Source of the DNA: Fischerella sp. PCC 9605 | GTDB taxonomy: Bacteria; Cyanobacteriota; Cyanobacteriia; Cyanobacteriales; Nostocaceae | Assembly (NCBI RefSeq): GCF_000517105.1 | Contig: NZ_KI912154.1 | Coordinates: forward strand, 222,441 to 286,440 | Length of the DNA: 64,000 bases | Direction of reading: 5' to 3' | Shown: piece after piece, positions 47,758 through 56,927 of the stretch | How positions within the stretch are numbered: the first letter of the stretch is position 1 | How the letters are laid out: each line of letters starts with the position of its first letter | Made by a program: the position numbers and the translations under genes | Notes under the pieces: generated by a model | The model's input: the letters and a program-made list of their open reading frames with translations, nothing else | What the model was told of the DNA's origin: nothing | Databases searched by the model: none

Positions 47758-48375
47758 ATGACACCAGATGAGATTGAAGTAGCCTTGCAAGCAGCGTTTA
47801 ATCGCTGTGAAACAGCTAGCTGCCCTCTCACTGATATGCAGAAACAGATATTACTGCAAGTAGTTGAGCAAATTCAGAAAAACCCCAATTCTACAGTGTC
47901 TGATTGTGACAATCCCCTAGATGAATTGACATCGCAAGAGTTACAAGCATTTTTACGTTTTGTCAAAGCCCAAGAGGAAAAAAATTTTTCATGGAAAGTT
48001 AAGTTACTGAATGACTGGCTACAAGAAAATGACTCCAAAGAGGTACAATTTATTCGCGATCGCTACGGTTTGCAATGGCTCAATCGCATTCAGCCATATC
48101 ATTTTAATCGGTTTTCTTTTGAGGACACATTAAAACTAAAGGTGGGCGATCGCATTGAAATCTGCAATGCGCTGTGGGAATGGGTACAAGACGATGGCCC
48201 GTGTACTCGTGAATGGTTTCCCTGCGTCGTCATTCAGGTAGATGAAGTTAAAAATAGCCATGATTCCTTTACTAACTGCATCATCCGCTTCAATAACGGC
48301 GCTGAATATGAAATTCAAGGCGTGTACGAATGGAATCGCTATTATTGGCGCTGGGCAAATGATGGTAAGCTGTGA
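47758..48375 (+). CDS. Hypothetical protein
   Basis: 205 aa, soluble. N-terminal helical part (DEIEVALQAAFNRCETASCPLTDMQKQIL; two Cys), a middle with ELQAFLRFVKAQEEKNFSWKVKLLNDWL, and a C-terminal beta-rich SH3-like or cyanobacteria-typical segment (LKVGDRIEICNALWEWVQDDG … RFNNGAEYEIQGVYEWNRYYWRW). No family name assigned. It converges on aroE. Confidence 0.7.
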   Translation: MTPDEIEVALQAAFNRCETASCPLTDMQKQILLQVVEQIQKNPNSTVSDCDNPLDELTSQELQAFLRFVKAQEEKNFSWKVKLLNDWLQENDSKEVQFIRDRYGLQWLNRIQPYHFNRFSFEDTLKLKVGDRIEICNALWEWVQDDGPCTREWFPCVVIQVDEVKNSHDSFTNCIIRFNNGAEYEIQGVYEWNRYYWRWANDGKL

Positions 48376-48398
48376 GGCTTTTAATTTACCCATTTGGG

Positions 48399-48424
48399 TA
48401 GAGTGGGAGAGTGGGAGAGTGGGA
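48399..48424. repeat. GTGGGAGA octamer repeat
   Basis: Three tandem copies of gagagtgg/gtgggaga just after the 47758-48375 gene. Confidence 0.7.
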
Positions 48425-48501
48425 GAAGGTAGACACGTTTTCTCTAAAGTGAAAAAGATGGAAATTATATGCGCGAAGCTTAAAAGGTTATTAACTTCCT
48501 A

Positions 48502-49377
48502 TTACCCCAAACCCAGATGCTTTTGCAAAGCTTGACGCATCACATCCACAGGCACAGTTTCCTGTTGTAACCAGATTTTCAACGCTGCTGCGCCTTGTTG
48601 GACAAGCATTTCCAATCCATCTATAGCTATTGCACCCACCTGTTGCGCCTGTTGTAAAAATTTCGTCGGATTTGGGGTGTAAATCAAATCATAGGCGATC
48701 GCACCTGGTTGCAAATCTGCCATTTCCTCTGCACTCAAAGGCGACTCTTCCACCTTGGGATACATGCCAATAGGAGTTGTGTTCACTAGTAAGTGTGCTT
48801 GCGGAATTAACTGTGGCAATTCTTCCCATTTATGGATGTCAAGATTAACTGCTAGGGGTGAATTTTCCCAACTCTTGCGGAATTCTCTTAACCGCTGCAC
48901 GTTGCGCCCAACAACATGAATTTCTGCACAACCCAACTGCGTACAACCTGCTACAACTGCCCTCGCTGCACCACCATTACCCAAGATCACTGCTATTTTT
49001 TGACTCCAGTTTTGGTGATATGTTTGCAAAGGAGCGAGAAATCCTTCCACATCAGTATTTGTACCAAGCCATTGGTTATGTTTACGCACAACTGTGTTGA
49101 CTGCTCCCACAGCTTGGGCAATTGGTTCGATCGCTGATAAAAAAGGTAATATCGCCTGTTTGTGAGGAATTGTAACGCTAAACCCCACAACCCCAATAGC
49201 TGCAAAACCAGCAATAGCGGCTTGTAGATCCTCTGGTTTAATCGGAAAGGGAAGGTAGATATAATCCAGTCCCAAGTGAGCGATCGCTGCATTGTGCATC
49301 ACTGGTGATAGTGAATGCTCTACCGGATGCCCAATCACTCCTAGCAATTTGGTTTTGCCTGTAATTAATTGTTGCAT
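48502..49377 (-). CDS. aroE: Shikimate dehydrogenase
   Basis: A 291-aa NADP enzyme reducing 3-dehydroshikimate in aromatic amino acid synthesis. Substrate site HSLSPVMHNAAIAHLG, SVTIPHKQAIL (catalytic Lys), NTDVEGF (catalytic Asp), nucleotide loop ILGNGGAARAVV with NRX-like VVGRNVQRL, and VNTTPIGM. Full length. It is divergent from the alpha/beta hydrolase. Confidence 0.94.
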   Translation of the reverse strand: MQQLITGKTKLLGVIGHPVEHSLSPVMHNAAIAHLGLDYIYLPFPIKPEDLQAAIAGFAAIGVVGFSVTIPHKQAILPFLSAIEPIAQAVGAVNTVVRKHNQWLGTNTDVEGFLAPLQTYHQNWSQKIAVILGNGGAARAVVAGCTQLGCAEIHVVGRNVQRLREFRKSWENSPLAVNLDIHKWEELPQLIPQAHLLVNTTPIGMYPKVEESPLSAEEMADLQPGAIAYDLIYTPNPTKFLQQAQQVGAIAIDGLEMLVQQGAAALKIWLQQETVPVDVMRQALQKHLGLG

Positions 49378-49534
49378 TTCCTTAAGAAATTGAACCGCCT
49401 GAACACCAAGGACAATAAAAAATGAGAAACTTGTGTTTGGCGCTATTAGACCGTAAATTATCAGCCTAGCATCTGCAAAAGCTCAAATAAAATTATTAAA
49501 ATTAATAAAATATACTTAACATTTCTTTGGAATC

Positions 49535-50479
49535 ATGCAGGCAACGACAGCCTTCTCTACAAACCCAATTCCCGGCAAATATTGGCAGTGGCGAGGGCAT
49601 AATGTTTACTACGTACAAGCAGGAAAACCTCAGCCCCAACGTCCACCTCTGTTATTAGTGCATGGGTTTGGTGCTTCTACTGACCACTGGCGCAAAAATA
49701 TCGCCGAACTGTGTAACGATTTTGAAGTTTGGGCGATCGACTTGTTGGGATTCGGACGTTCAGCCAAGCCAAAATTGGAGTATGGCGGTAACTTGTGGCG
49801 CGATCAACTGTATGACTTTATTACGCAAATAATAGGTCAAAAAGCAGTACTAGCAGGTAATTCCCTTGGTGGTTATGCTAGCTTGTGTGTTGCAGCCCAA
49901 CGTTCTGATGCAGCGGCTGGTTTGGTGTTACTCAACAGTGCAGGCCCGTTTAGCGAGAAGCAGCCTACAGCTGAACCGGAAGCATTGCAAGCCCAAATTG
50001 AACCACCCCAACAACAACCGGAACCGTTACAAAAACTGTTGGGCGATGTTGCCAAGTGGATTTTTCAACAACCTTTAGCCCAGTTTGTGTTATTTCAATA
50101 CGTGCGGCAAAAGAGGATAATTCGGCAAACCCTAGAGAAGGTTTATCTTGACAAAAGTGCGATTACAGACCAATTAGTAGAAGAAATTTATCGCCCTGCT
50201 TGCGATTCGGGTGCTTTTGATGTGTTTTCCTCGGTCTTCAGGACTCCCCAAGGAGAAAAAGTTGATATCCTCTTAAAGCAATTAACTTGTCCGTTATTGC
50301 TATTGTGGGGAGAAGCCGATCCTTGGATGCAAGCGAGAGAACGTTCTCAGAAGTTTCGGCAATACTATCCTGAACTGACAGAACACTTCTTGCGGGCAGG
50401 CCATTGTCCTCATGACGAAGTACCAGATCAGGTCAATTCTCTGCTGCGGGATTGGGTTTGTTCGGTAGTTATGAGTTAG
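49535..50479 (+). CDS. Alpha/beta-fold hydrolase
   Basis: 314 aa. Oxyanion motif LLLVHGFGASTDHW, nucleophile GNSLGG (Ser ~111), acid in LLWGEADPW, and His in RAGHCPHDEVP. A Gln/Pro/Glu-rich insert (~150-170: EPEALQAQIEPPQQQPEP) precedes the cap region. Cyanobacteria carry several such enzymes of unknown substrate. Start ATG 49535, with ctttggaatc just upstream. The stop is followed by ttagtgg heptamers. Confidence 0.85.
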   Translation: MQATTAFSTNPIPGKYWQWRGHNVYYVQAGKPQPQRPPLLLVHGFGASTDHWRKNIAELCNDFEVWAIDLLGFGRSAKPKLEYGGNLWRDQLYDFITQIIGQKAVLAGNSLGGYASLCVAAQRSDAAAGLVLLNSAGPFSEKQPTAEPEALQAQIEPPQQQPEPLQKLLGDVAKWIFQQPLAQFVLFQYVRQKRIIRQTLEKVYLDKSAITDQLVEEIYRPACDSGAFDVFSSVFRTPQGEKVDILLKQLTCPLLLLWGEADPWMQARERSQKFRQYYPELTEHFLRAGHCPHDEVPDQVNSLLRDWVCSVVMS

Positions 50480-50512
50480 TGGTTAGTAGTTAGTGGTTAG
50501 TAGTACCCCTGT

Positions 50513-50795
50513 CAAGGTGTGAGTCTTGGAAATGGATTTTTCTTGGTGCCTTAGTGTCTTGGTGAGTCCACTTGCCGTCTTGGACGCCACATGCTTTATG
50601 CCGGGAGACCCGTCCACCGCAGTGGCTCCGCTTCCCGTCACGTAGACGCGCAGCGGCTTCCCGTAAGGGTAGGCAAAGTGGCGAACCCGTAGACGCGCAG
50701 CGGCTTCTCGTAGAGTAGGGTGTTTCAATCATTCTTTTTTCACCACCAAGACACTAAGGCACTAAGAGGAAAATAGTCTTCTCTACTAAGATTTG
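50513..50795. repeat. Interspersed repeat family, copy B, with cgcagcgg units
   Basis: Non-coding region with the same layout as 40377-40475 (accaagacactaagg, gaggaaaatagtc, tactaagattt), interrupted by two agacgcgcagcggcttc units and inverted gcggcttcccgtaaggg segments. The two minus-strand frames of ~80 codons across it are repeat artefacts. Confidence 0.7.
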
Positions 50796-50873
50796 GGTTC
50801 GCTAGTAGTTAGTAGTTGTCTACTAACTACTAACTACTAACAGTTATTACGAGAAATATTTATAGCAACTGAG

Positions 50874-51578
50874 TTATTTTACAACTAAAGATTTAATTTG
50901 TTGCTCTGTCTCGTCATTAATAATTTCAGAGCCAACGGTGGGATTATCAAGATTAACCTTGATAAAATTTGTCTCATCTTTTTCTGTAAACTTTTTATCG
51001 TTGTCAGAATCTTTGAGAATTTTGATAAAAATTGCGCCTGCACTTTGCACAATAGTTGAATTCAGAATCTGAGTATTATCTGGTGTAATTTGCTTGAGAT
51101 TCTTACCTGAAAAATCAGATATATAGCCTATCCTAGCATCTTGGTAGTCTAGTTTTTTATCTCCATTAGTATCGCTATCAACTATTTGATATAACCAAAA
51201 TTTAGTGGAGGATTTACCTGCTTTTTTGTAATCTAATAAATCGAAAGCATGAATAATTGCTTTTTTACTTAATAAAAGATGGGTTTTGCCATCTTTTTTA
51301 GAATAAAAAATAATGTTATAATAACTCTTTGGATTTTCATACGAAGATGACAAGTTAAATCTATCCTGATTTTTATCTGCTAGACCAACTGGAATCATCA
51401 AATAGTCTGATTCTTCTTTGATTATTATGTCACCGTAAAAAAGATTTGGCTGTAGCTGTTGCTGAGCATTTGCTTTTGTCTGTTCTGTTTGTCTAGTAAC
51501 AGTTCCCTCACAGGAAAAAGAAAGTATAGCCACAATCGTCAATGCAGCTATTCTCTTAAAAAAACTATGATTTATCAT
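50874..51578 (-). CDS. Predicted lipoprotein with EF-hand-like loops
   Basis: 234 aa. Lipoprotein signal: RIAALTIVAILSFSCEG, with Cys23 as the lipobox Cys. The C-terminal half holds DSDTNGDKKLDYQDARIG and DSDNDKKFTEKDETNF, which have the spacing of Ca2+-binding EF-hand or dockerin loops. Lys- and Asn-rich, more AT-rich than neighbours. Function unknown; probably a membrane-anchored Ca-responsive protein. Confidence 0.75.
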   Translation of the reverse strand: MINHSFFKRIAALTIVAILSFSCEGTVTRQTEQTKANAQQQLQPNLFYGDIIIKEESDYLMIPVGLADKNQDRFNLSSSYENPKSYYNIIFYSKKDGKTHLLLSKKAIIHAFDLLDYKKAGKSSTKFWLYQIVDSDTNGDKKLDYQDARIGYISDFSGKNLKQITPDNTQILNSTIVQSAGAIFIKILKDSDNDKKFTEKDETNFIKVNLDNPTVGSEIINDETEQQIKSLVVK

Positions 51579-52100
51579 TCAATCAATTCTCCAGCAGGAT
51601 ATGTTGCTGTCCAATTTTATTCGCTGCTGGGTAATTGTCTAGAAACTCAAAAACCTGGCCAGAGGTGACCAGGTTCTGCAAACTCCTGAATGATCAAATC
51701 GATGTTCTCGTTAAGTTTAGAAAAAGAAGACAACTAAGGTGGACATCACTAGTTGCAAACCTAGCATAATTGCGTTTTTCCGCTTTGGGATTTGGCCTCC
51801 CCTTGTTTCAATCTTTAGGGGAAATGTGCCACTTAAATTTTCGTTATGCTGAAAGCTTGCTCGGGCTTTATGACGGGGGACACCGAGTCATTTGCCCATT
51901 CAGTTTGATTGTGCCTTGTTTGGTGTCCTACTTATTAAGTTATCACTTCAAAAATAATTAGCAAGTCCCTTTTAACCGAAGTTTACGAGTCTTTAAACTT
52001 CTCAACACAACAGATAAATTTGTTGGTTGTTGGTAGTTGTTTGTTGTTTGGAAATACTAACCCAACCAACAACCAACGACCAACGATCAACAATTAACTA
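51579..52100. other. Spacer with inverted repeat before aldo/keto reductase
   Basis: 522 bases. Frames at 51459-51668 and 51770-51961 look like chance. The 3' part (52018-52097) is a GTTGGTT / AACCAAC inverted repeat that could terminate the reductase transcript. No RNA seen. Confidence 0.55.
52018..52097. repeat. GTTGGTT / AACCAAC long inverted repeat
   Basis: ttgttggttgttggtagttg pairs with caaccaacaaccaacgacc in inverted orientation around a short middle: same family as 109, 15362 and 38282. Confidence 0.7.
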
Positions 52101-53060
52101 TCAATTCCACATAACCGATGAACTATCATCCAAATGGTCGGTGACGATACGTCCTATGGCATCGATTTCTTGAAGTTCAGCTTGTGAAAGTTGAATAGCA
52201 GCAGCCTGGGCGTTGTCTGTTGCTTGTTGGGGATGGCGTGCGCCTGCGATCGCCTGAGTTTGCGGTTGGGCTATTAACCACGCCAGCGCTAATTGAGCTA
52301 GACTGCACTGATGGCGTGCTGCAATTGGACGTAGTTTTTCTAAAGCTTGTTGGGCGCGAACAAAGTTTTCTCCCTGAAACAGTATATTTTTAGCACGGTT
52401 ATCTTGAGGGTCAAATTTATGATCGGGGGGAAATTTACCTGTTAATAACCCTTGTGCTAGCGGTGAGTAGGCAAGGATGGAGATATTATTTTCTATACAA
52501 TATGGCATGGTATCCTTTTCTACCTGCCGCCAGAATAGGGAATAGGGCGGTTGTAAGCTATCTATTCGTCCGTACTTGGCTGCTTCTTCTAACTGGGTGC
52601 GGGAAAAGTTAGAAACACCGATCGCCCTGATTTTACCTTGCTGTTTGAGGTGGTTGAGGGCGTTCATTGTCTCTTCTATGGGAACTATTTCACTGTTGAA
52701 CGCGCCAGAAGGCCAATGAATTTGGTAAAGATCGATGTAGTCAGTTTTGAGATTTTTCAAAGAGCGATCGCAAGCCTCGATGACTTGATCGTACTTGAGA
52801 TGGTTGGCAAAAACCTTAGTAGCATACTCGACTCGATCGCGCACATCAGATAAAGCTTCGGCAACAATTCGCTCTGAATGTCCGTCACCATAGACTTCAT
52901 CTGTATCTATGGTAGTGATGCCAGCTTCAAAAGCTGCACGTATGGCTTTAATCGACTCCGTATCTTCAATTCCCACCCACGCTTTTTTACCAGCTTGCCA
53001 AGTTCCCATGAGAATGGGTGTAGTTTTCACATCCGATTTACTCAAGCGACGCTTTTCCAT
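52101..53060 (-). CDS. Aldo/keto reductase
   Basis: 319 aa from ATG 53060, which has aggag 7 bases upstream; the ATG 15 bases before (53075) has none. TIM-barrel AKR with catalytic Asp/Tyr (TIDTDEVYGDGHSE), Lys (YATKVFANH) and His (YQIHWPSG), plus C-terminal SSSVMWN. Reduces aldehydes or ketones with NADPH. Substrate unknown. Confidence 0.9.
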   Translation of the reverse strand: MEKRRLSKSDVKTTPILMGTWQAGKKAWVGIEDTESIKAIRAAFEAGITTIDTDEVYGDGHSERIVAEALSDVRDRVEYATKVFANHLKYDQVIEACDRSLKNLKTDYIDLYQIHWPSGAFNSEIVPIEETMNALNHLKQQGKIRAIGVSNFSRTQLEEAAKYGRIDSLQPPYSLFWRQVEKDTMPYCIENNISILAYSPLAQGLLTGKFPPDHKFDPQDNRAKNILFQGENFVRAQQALEKLRPIAARHQCSLAQLALAWLIAQPQTQAIAGARHPQQATDNAQAAAIQLSQAELQEIDAIGRIVTDHLDDSSSVMWN

Positions 53061-53146
53061 AAATACTCCTGGCATTCATCTCCACAGATAGTGACATAGT
53101 GTATCGATCTTGGCGTCAAATAAAATCGGAGTTAAAGTAGATGCTT

Positions 53147-53737
53147 ATGGTGACTACAACTTTTCACGCACTCAAAGAATGGGCAGTTGCCGTCACTGCT
53201 TTAGAAGCTGGCAAAACAATTATGCTGCTTCGCAAAGGCGGTATCCACGAACGCAACGGACGTTTCCAAGTTGCCCACGATCGGATTTTGCTCTACCCGA
53301 CTTACGAACATCAACAGCCTTTTCTACTAAAACCTGAGTATGCCAATCTTGTTTATCCTGTGACACCAGGCTGGCGTCCAGAAACAGTTCGCATTGGCAG
53401 TTGGGCAAAAATCACCGATATTTTTCCTGTCAATGACGAAGCAATAGTTAGCGCCTTGCTTCCGTTTCATATTTGGAACGAGCATTTTATTAGCGATCGC
53501 CTGAAATGGAAAGTGCGCCAACCATTGTATATTCTGTTGTTACGGGCTTACAAACTACCCCAAGTTCAGGAAATTCCCTATCTTTGTGAATATGGAGGTT
53601 GTAAGTCATGGATTGATTTAGCCCAACCGATTGATATACGAGGAGTAGAACCAGTTTTATCGGATTCCACTTACTCTCAGCTAGTAACGGAAATTCGCGA
53701 TATCGTCGGTGACAAGTTCTATGCGCCATGCGTCTGA
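53147..53737 (+). CDS. DUF1802 family protein
   Basis: 196 aa from ATG 53147, with a second in-frame ATG six bases before. Motif TFHALKEWAVAVTALEAGKTIMLLRKGGI then FLLYPTYEHQQPFLLKPEY and DVNDEAIVSALLPFHIW-type segments match the DUF1802 pattern in cyanobacteria and other bacteria. Function unknown. Its start is 86 bases from the divergent aldo/keto reductase. Confidence 0.85.
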   Translation: MVTTTFHALKEWAVAVTALEAGKTIMLLRKGGIHERNGRFQVAHDRILLYPTYEHQQPFLLKPEYANLVYPVTPGWRPETVRIGSWAKITDIFPVNDEAIVSALLPFHIWNEHFISDRLKWKVRQPLYILLLRAYKLPQVQEIPYLCEYGGCKSWIDLAQPIDIRGVEPVLSDSTYSQLVTEIRDIVGDKFYAPCV

Positions 53738-54212
53738 AGCAGACAGAGTTCTTGCTGAATCAGCATTCAGAAGACTGAAGCTAGGAGTTGCATAAGTTAT
53801 TTCCAGGCAGAATTTGCTTCATCTTGAAAGTGCAGCTATATCTTTAAGCAGCGACAAGGGCTATTTCTCTTTCCAATTAGCCTCGCTGCACGCCTGTTTT
53901 AGGCATCCATTGCATTTTCAAAACTAACAGATAATAAAATCACATAGCTTTATATAAATCTATTATCAATAAATCGTAGTTGTTGATACACCCAAGTTTT
54001 TTTACAGCACTTAACATGATTTGAACATAGTTGTTTTGTTATTGCTACTTGTTTTCTATGAAGAAGTTTTGATTATTACTCAAACCTAGGAAAGAAGTAT
54101 TTGATGTTACGCATCTATCTAAAATAAAGCAAAAGCTATCCCACTGGGGTGAAGTTGAGCTTGACAAAATTCTGCTATTATGCATCTAAAGCAAAACACA
54201 AAGGAGTTTGCC
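53738..54212. other. Spacer before small 54213 gene
   Basis: 475 bases of AT-rich DNA. Nothing recognised apart from an agacagag-type imperfect repeat near 53741 and aaaggagttt just upstream of 54213. Confidence 0.5.
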
Positions 54213-54464
54213 ATGCATCGAAGAATGTGCTGGTTATCTGCATCTGGTGACAATGGGGAAAAGATTTTGCATTTGCAAACTGCACCCAATGAACCATGGC
54301 GTCCTTATACGACTTTTCGCCAATTTGCAGTACCAGATTACAACATACCAGGCGGTTCTAAAGGCTGGGCAACTTACCAAAAACTTTTGAAAGCTGGTTG
54401 GACTTTAGTACCTACTGCACTAGCAAATGAGTTTTCTGCATCAGTCGCTCCAGTAGAGTTGTAA
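54213..54464 (+). CDS. Small hypothetical protein
   Basis: 83 aa starting at ATG 54213 (MHRRMCWLSASGDNGEKI), preceded by aaaggagtttgcc, a clear ribosome binding site. Reads LHLQTAPNEPWRPYTTFRQFAVPDYNIPGGSKGWATYQKLLKAGWTLVP. No transmembrane segment. Family not known to me. The open frame extends 11 codons upstream. Confidence 0.6.
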   Translation: MHRRMCWLSASGDNGEKILHLQTAPNEPWRPYTTFRQFAVPDYNIPGGSKGWATYQKLLKAGWTLVPTALANEFSASVAPVEL

Positions 54465-54610
54465 TATCAGGTTTAGTTACATACTTATCATTGCGATTAA
54501 TATGGGAACGCGATCATTTTTGAATGATGAGTAATGAGACAAACTTGATATGGAGTCAGAAATTATGTATCCTGAAAAACTTTGCCGTTGAGAATTTATA
54601 GTTCATAATT

Positions 54611-56536
54611 TTAAAAGCCTCTGGGGGAACCTTCGCCACGCGGATCGGCTGCTCCTTCTAAGGTTCCCTCTGGTGTGAGTGCGAGCGCATTAATATTACC
54701 CCAAGGTTTGGTTTCTGGTTTAAATTTATGCCCCCGGCGCTGTAACTCTACCAAAGTCAGAGCATCGAAAGCAAAAGGTTCTAGTCGCAATTCATCGGGA
54801 AGCCATTGATGATGGAAGCGGGGGACAGAAACGGCTGCACCAACATCCATATTGTATTCCAGCACATTCAGGATGACTTGCAGCACTTGGGTGATGATAG
54901 TTCCACCACCAGGCGCACCCACTACCAGACGGAGGCGATTGTGTTCCGTGACAATTGTCGGAGTCATACTAGATAGGGGTGTTTTGCGTGGTGCGATCGC
55001 ATTAGCTTCATTACCCACCAAACCAAAAGCATTCGGCACTCCCGGCGCAGCAGCAAAATCATCCATTTCGTTGTTGAGTACAATTCCAGTTCCATCCGCA
55101 ACCACGCCAGCTCCAAATCCCGTGTTAATAGTGAAGGTAAGACTTACAGCGTTGCGTTGTGCATCCACTACATTCAGATGACTGGTTTCTGTAGATTCGT
55201 GGCGAGGCGTGTAGAACCCCACCCCTAACCCCTCCCCGCTGGCGGGGAGGGGAAGAAGTGCTCCCTCTGTTTGCTTGCGTAGAGGAAAAACTACTCCCTC
55301 TGTGTGCTTGTGTAGAGACTTGTGTAGAGGAAAAACTACTCCCCCTCTCTGCTTGCGGAGAGGGGGCTGGGGGGTGAGGTTCTGCTGTAGCATCTTGATA
55401 TCTGCTGGTTTCACTTCACTAGCAGCCCTAGCCCTATTCATAATTATTTCTGCACGGCGCAGTCGGGCGTAAGCGGGAGCGGTTAGTTGTTGTACTGGTA
55501 CTTTGATAAAATCAGGATCGCCTAAAAATTTTGAGCGATCGGCATAAGCAATTTTCATCGCTTCCACCATCAGGTGGATCGCATCTGGATGACGCCAACC
55601 CAAAGATTTTAAATTGGTTGTACCGATAATATTTAACATTTCTAATAGGTGAACGCCTCCCGATGAAGGAGGTGGCATTGAGCAAACTTTCGCTTGACGA
55701 AAATTGCCACACACAGGATTGCGCCAGATGGGTTTATATAACTTCAAGTCTGCCAAAGTAATTAAACCACCGTTTTTGGACATATCGGCAGCAATGGCAC
55801 GGGCAATATTTCCGGTGTAGAAACTGCGTGGATTACGAGAAATTTCTGTTAAAGTCCGCGCTAGATCGCGCTGCACCAGTTTTTCTCCTGGTTGATATAA
55901 ATCTCCCTGACGAGTGAAAATTGCCCGCGCTGCTGGGTTACTAAGAATTACATCCCTGCGATTTTCATACTCTGGTATGGAACGCCAAGTTACCTGAGAA
56001 CTAAGGATAAAGCCATCTTTTGCCAGGGCGATCGCCGGTTTTACCACCTCTCGCCACGGCAGTTTACCATAACGACGATGAACTTCGTACAGTCCCGCCA
56101 CTGTTCCTGGTGTCGCCACTGCCAAATGACCATTCACACTTGCATTCGGACGCACCTTGCCTTTAGCATCCAAATACATATTTCTTGTTGCTTTTAGAGG
56201 TGCGCGTTCGCGAAAATCTAAGGCTTTAATTTCCCCTGTCTTTGAATCACGCAACAGCAGAAAGCCTCCGCCACCAATTCCCGCAGAAAACGGTTCTAGC
56301 ACTGAAATGGCAAAAGTCGTCGCTACCGCTGCGTCAACAGCATTACCACCCTTGCGTAACATTTGTAATCCTGCATCACTAGCGAGAGGATGTGCAGACA
56401 CCACCATTCCCTTTTTCGCGCGTAAGGGTAAGACAACGCTAGCAGATACCTGTTTTTGGTTACAAAATAGTAATGCAGAAACGCACAAATAAAAAACAAA
56501 ACCTGAAAACCGCGTAGATTGGTAAAGCTTACGCAT
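54611..56536 (-). CDS. ggt: Gamma-glutamyltransferase with in-frame repeat insertion
   Basis: A 641-aa secreted heterodimer precursor that hydrolyses or transfers gamma-glutamyl groups from glutathione. Signal peptide (SGFVFYLCVSALLFCNQ), large-subunit core (GGNAVDAAVATTFAISVLEPFSAGIGGGG), then catalytic Thr451 (STE-TSHLNVVD), where autocleavage makes the small subunit (VSLTFTINTGFGAG, PLSSMTPTIV, LVVGAPGGGTIITQVLQ). Residues ~386-441 are repeat-encoded (LTPQPPLRKQRGG … GEGLGVGF) and absent from typical GGTs (~580 aa), so the insertion lies in the linker just before the cleavage site. IS110-type transposase lies upstream. Confidence 0.9.
   Translation of the reverse strand: MRKLYQSTRFSGFVFYLCVSALLFCNQKQVSASVVLPLRAKKGMVVSAHPLASDAGLQMLRKGGNAVDAAVATTFAISVLEPFSAGIGGGGFLLLRDSKTGEIKALDFRERAPLKATRNMYLDAKGKVRPNASVNGHLAVATPGTVAGLYEVHRRYGKLPWREVVKPAIALAKDGFILSSQVTWRSIPEYENRRDVILSNPAARAIFTRQGDLYQPGEKLVQRDLARTLTEISRNPRSFYTGNIARAIAADMSKNGGLITLADLKLYKPIWRNPVCGNFRQAKVCSMPPPSSGGVHLLEMLNIIGTTNLKSLGWRHPDAIHLMVEAMKIAYADRSKFLGDPDFIKVPVQQLTAPAYARLRRAEIIMNRARAASEVKPADIKMLQQNLTPQPPLRKQRGGVVFPLHKSLHKHTEGVVFPLRKQTEGALLPLPASGEGLGVGFYTPRHESTETSHLNVVDAQRNAVSLTFTINTGFGAGVVADGTGIVLNNEMDDFAAAPGVPNAFGLVGNEANAIAPRKTPLSSMTPTIVTEHNRLRLVVGAPGGGTIITQVLQVILNVLEYNMDVGAAVSVPRFHHQWLPDELRLEPFAFDALTLVELQRRGHKFKPETKPWGNINALALTPEGTLEGAADPRGEGSPRGF
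55213..55381. repeat. Interspersed repeat inserted inside ggt
   Basis: GC-rich stretch with ctccccgctggcggggagg, several gcttgcgtagaggaaaaac units, and gcttgcggagagggggctgg. It reads as an open frame in ggt (56 codons) and resembles the ileS insertion at 61231. A family of cyanobacterial interspersed repeats of this composition is known. Confidence 0.85.
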
Positions 56537-56721
56537 TGACTTCTAATACTGGTTTGATCAAATTATGAGGCTTACGCAAGTATCACACAGATAGCGTACA
56601 GCTAGAAACTTTGCATCTTGTTATTTTAGGGCAGGCGATCGCCTATCTACCGAATTGAGGGAATACCAAAAAGTTGTAGCGACTGTCTTGATTGTCAAGC
56701 GATCGCTAAAAGAAGTTGACG

Positions 56722-56850
56722 CAACTGGGGAACCGCTTCGCTGATTGGGCGGTGCCAGGTAGGGGCAGCAAGACCTTGCTTGAGTTAGTAGCGTAGATAG
56801 TCGTGCCCCCACCAGGCACTCCGCTGTCGCCGCCCAATCTTCCCCAGTTG
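56722..56850. repeat. Long imperfect inverted repeat near IS110-type gene
   Basis: caactggggaa, attgggcgg and tgcc-gg segments have matching reverse complements (ccgcccaat, ttccccagttg) in the same order, so about 130 bases can fold into one long hairpin. It lies just beyond the 3' side of the transposase gene, and could be an IS end structure or a MITE. Confidence 0.65.
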
Positions 56851-56927
56851 CTGAATCACTGGTGGGGGCAGCAAAACAATGGATAAAAAACCCTAAATAG
56901 ATGGGATGTATAAAAATGTCAGTGCGA

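Noticed and set aside
50483-50732. Two overlapping ~80-codon minus-strand frames
   Set aside because: They cover interspersed repeat DNA and have no family features.
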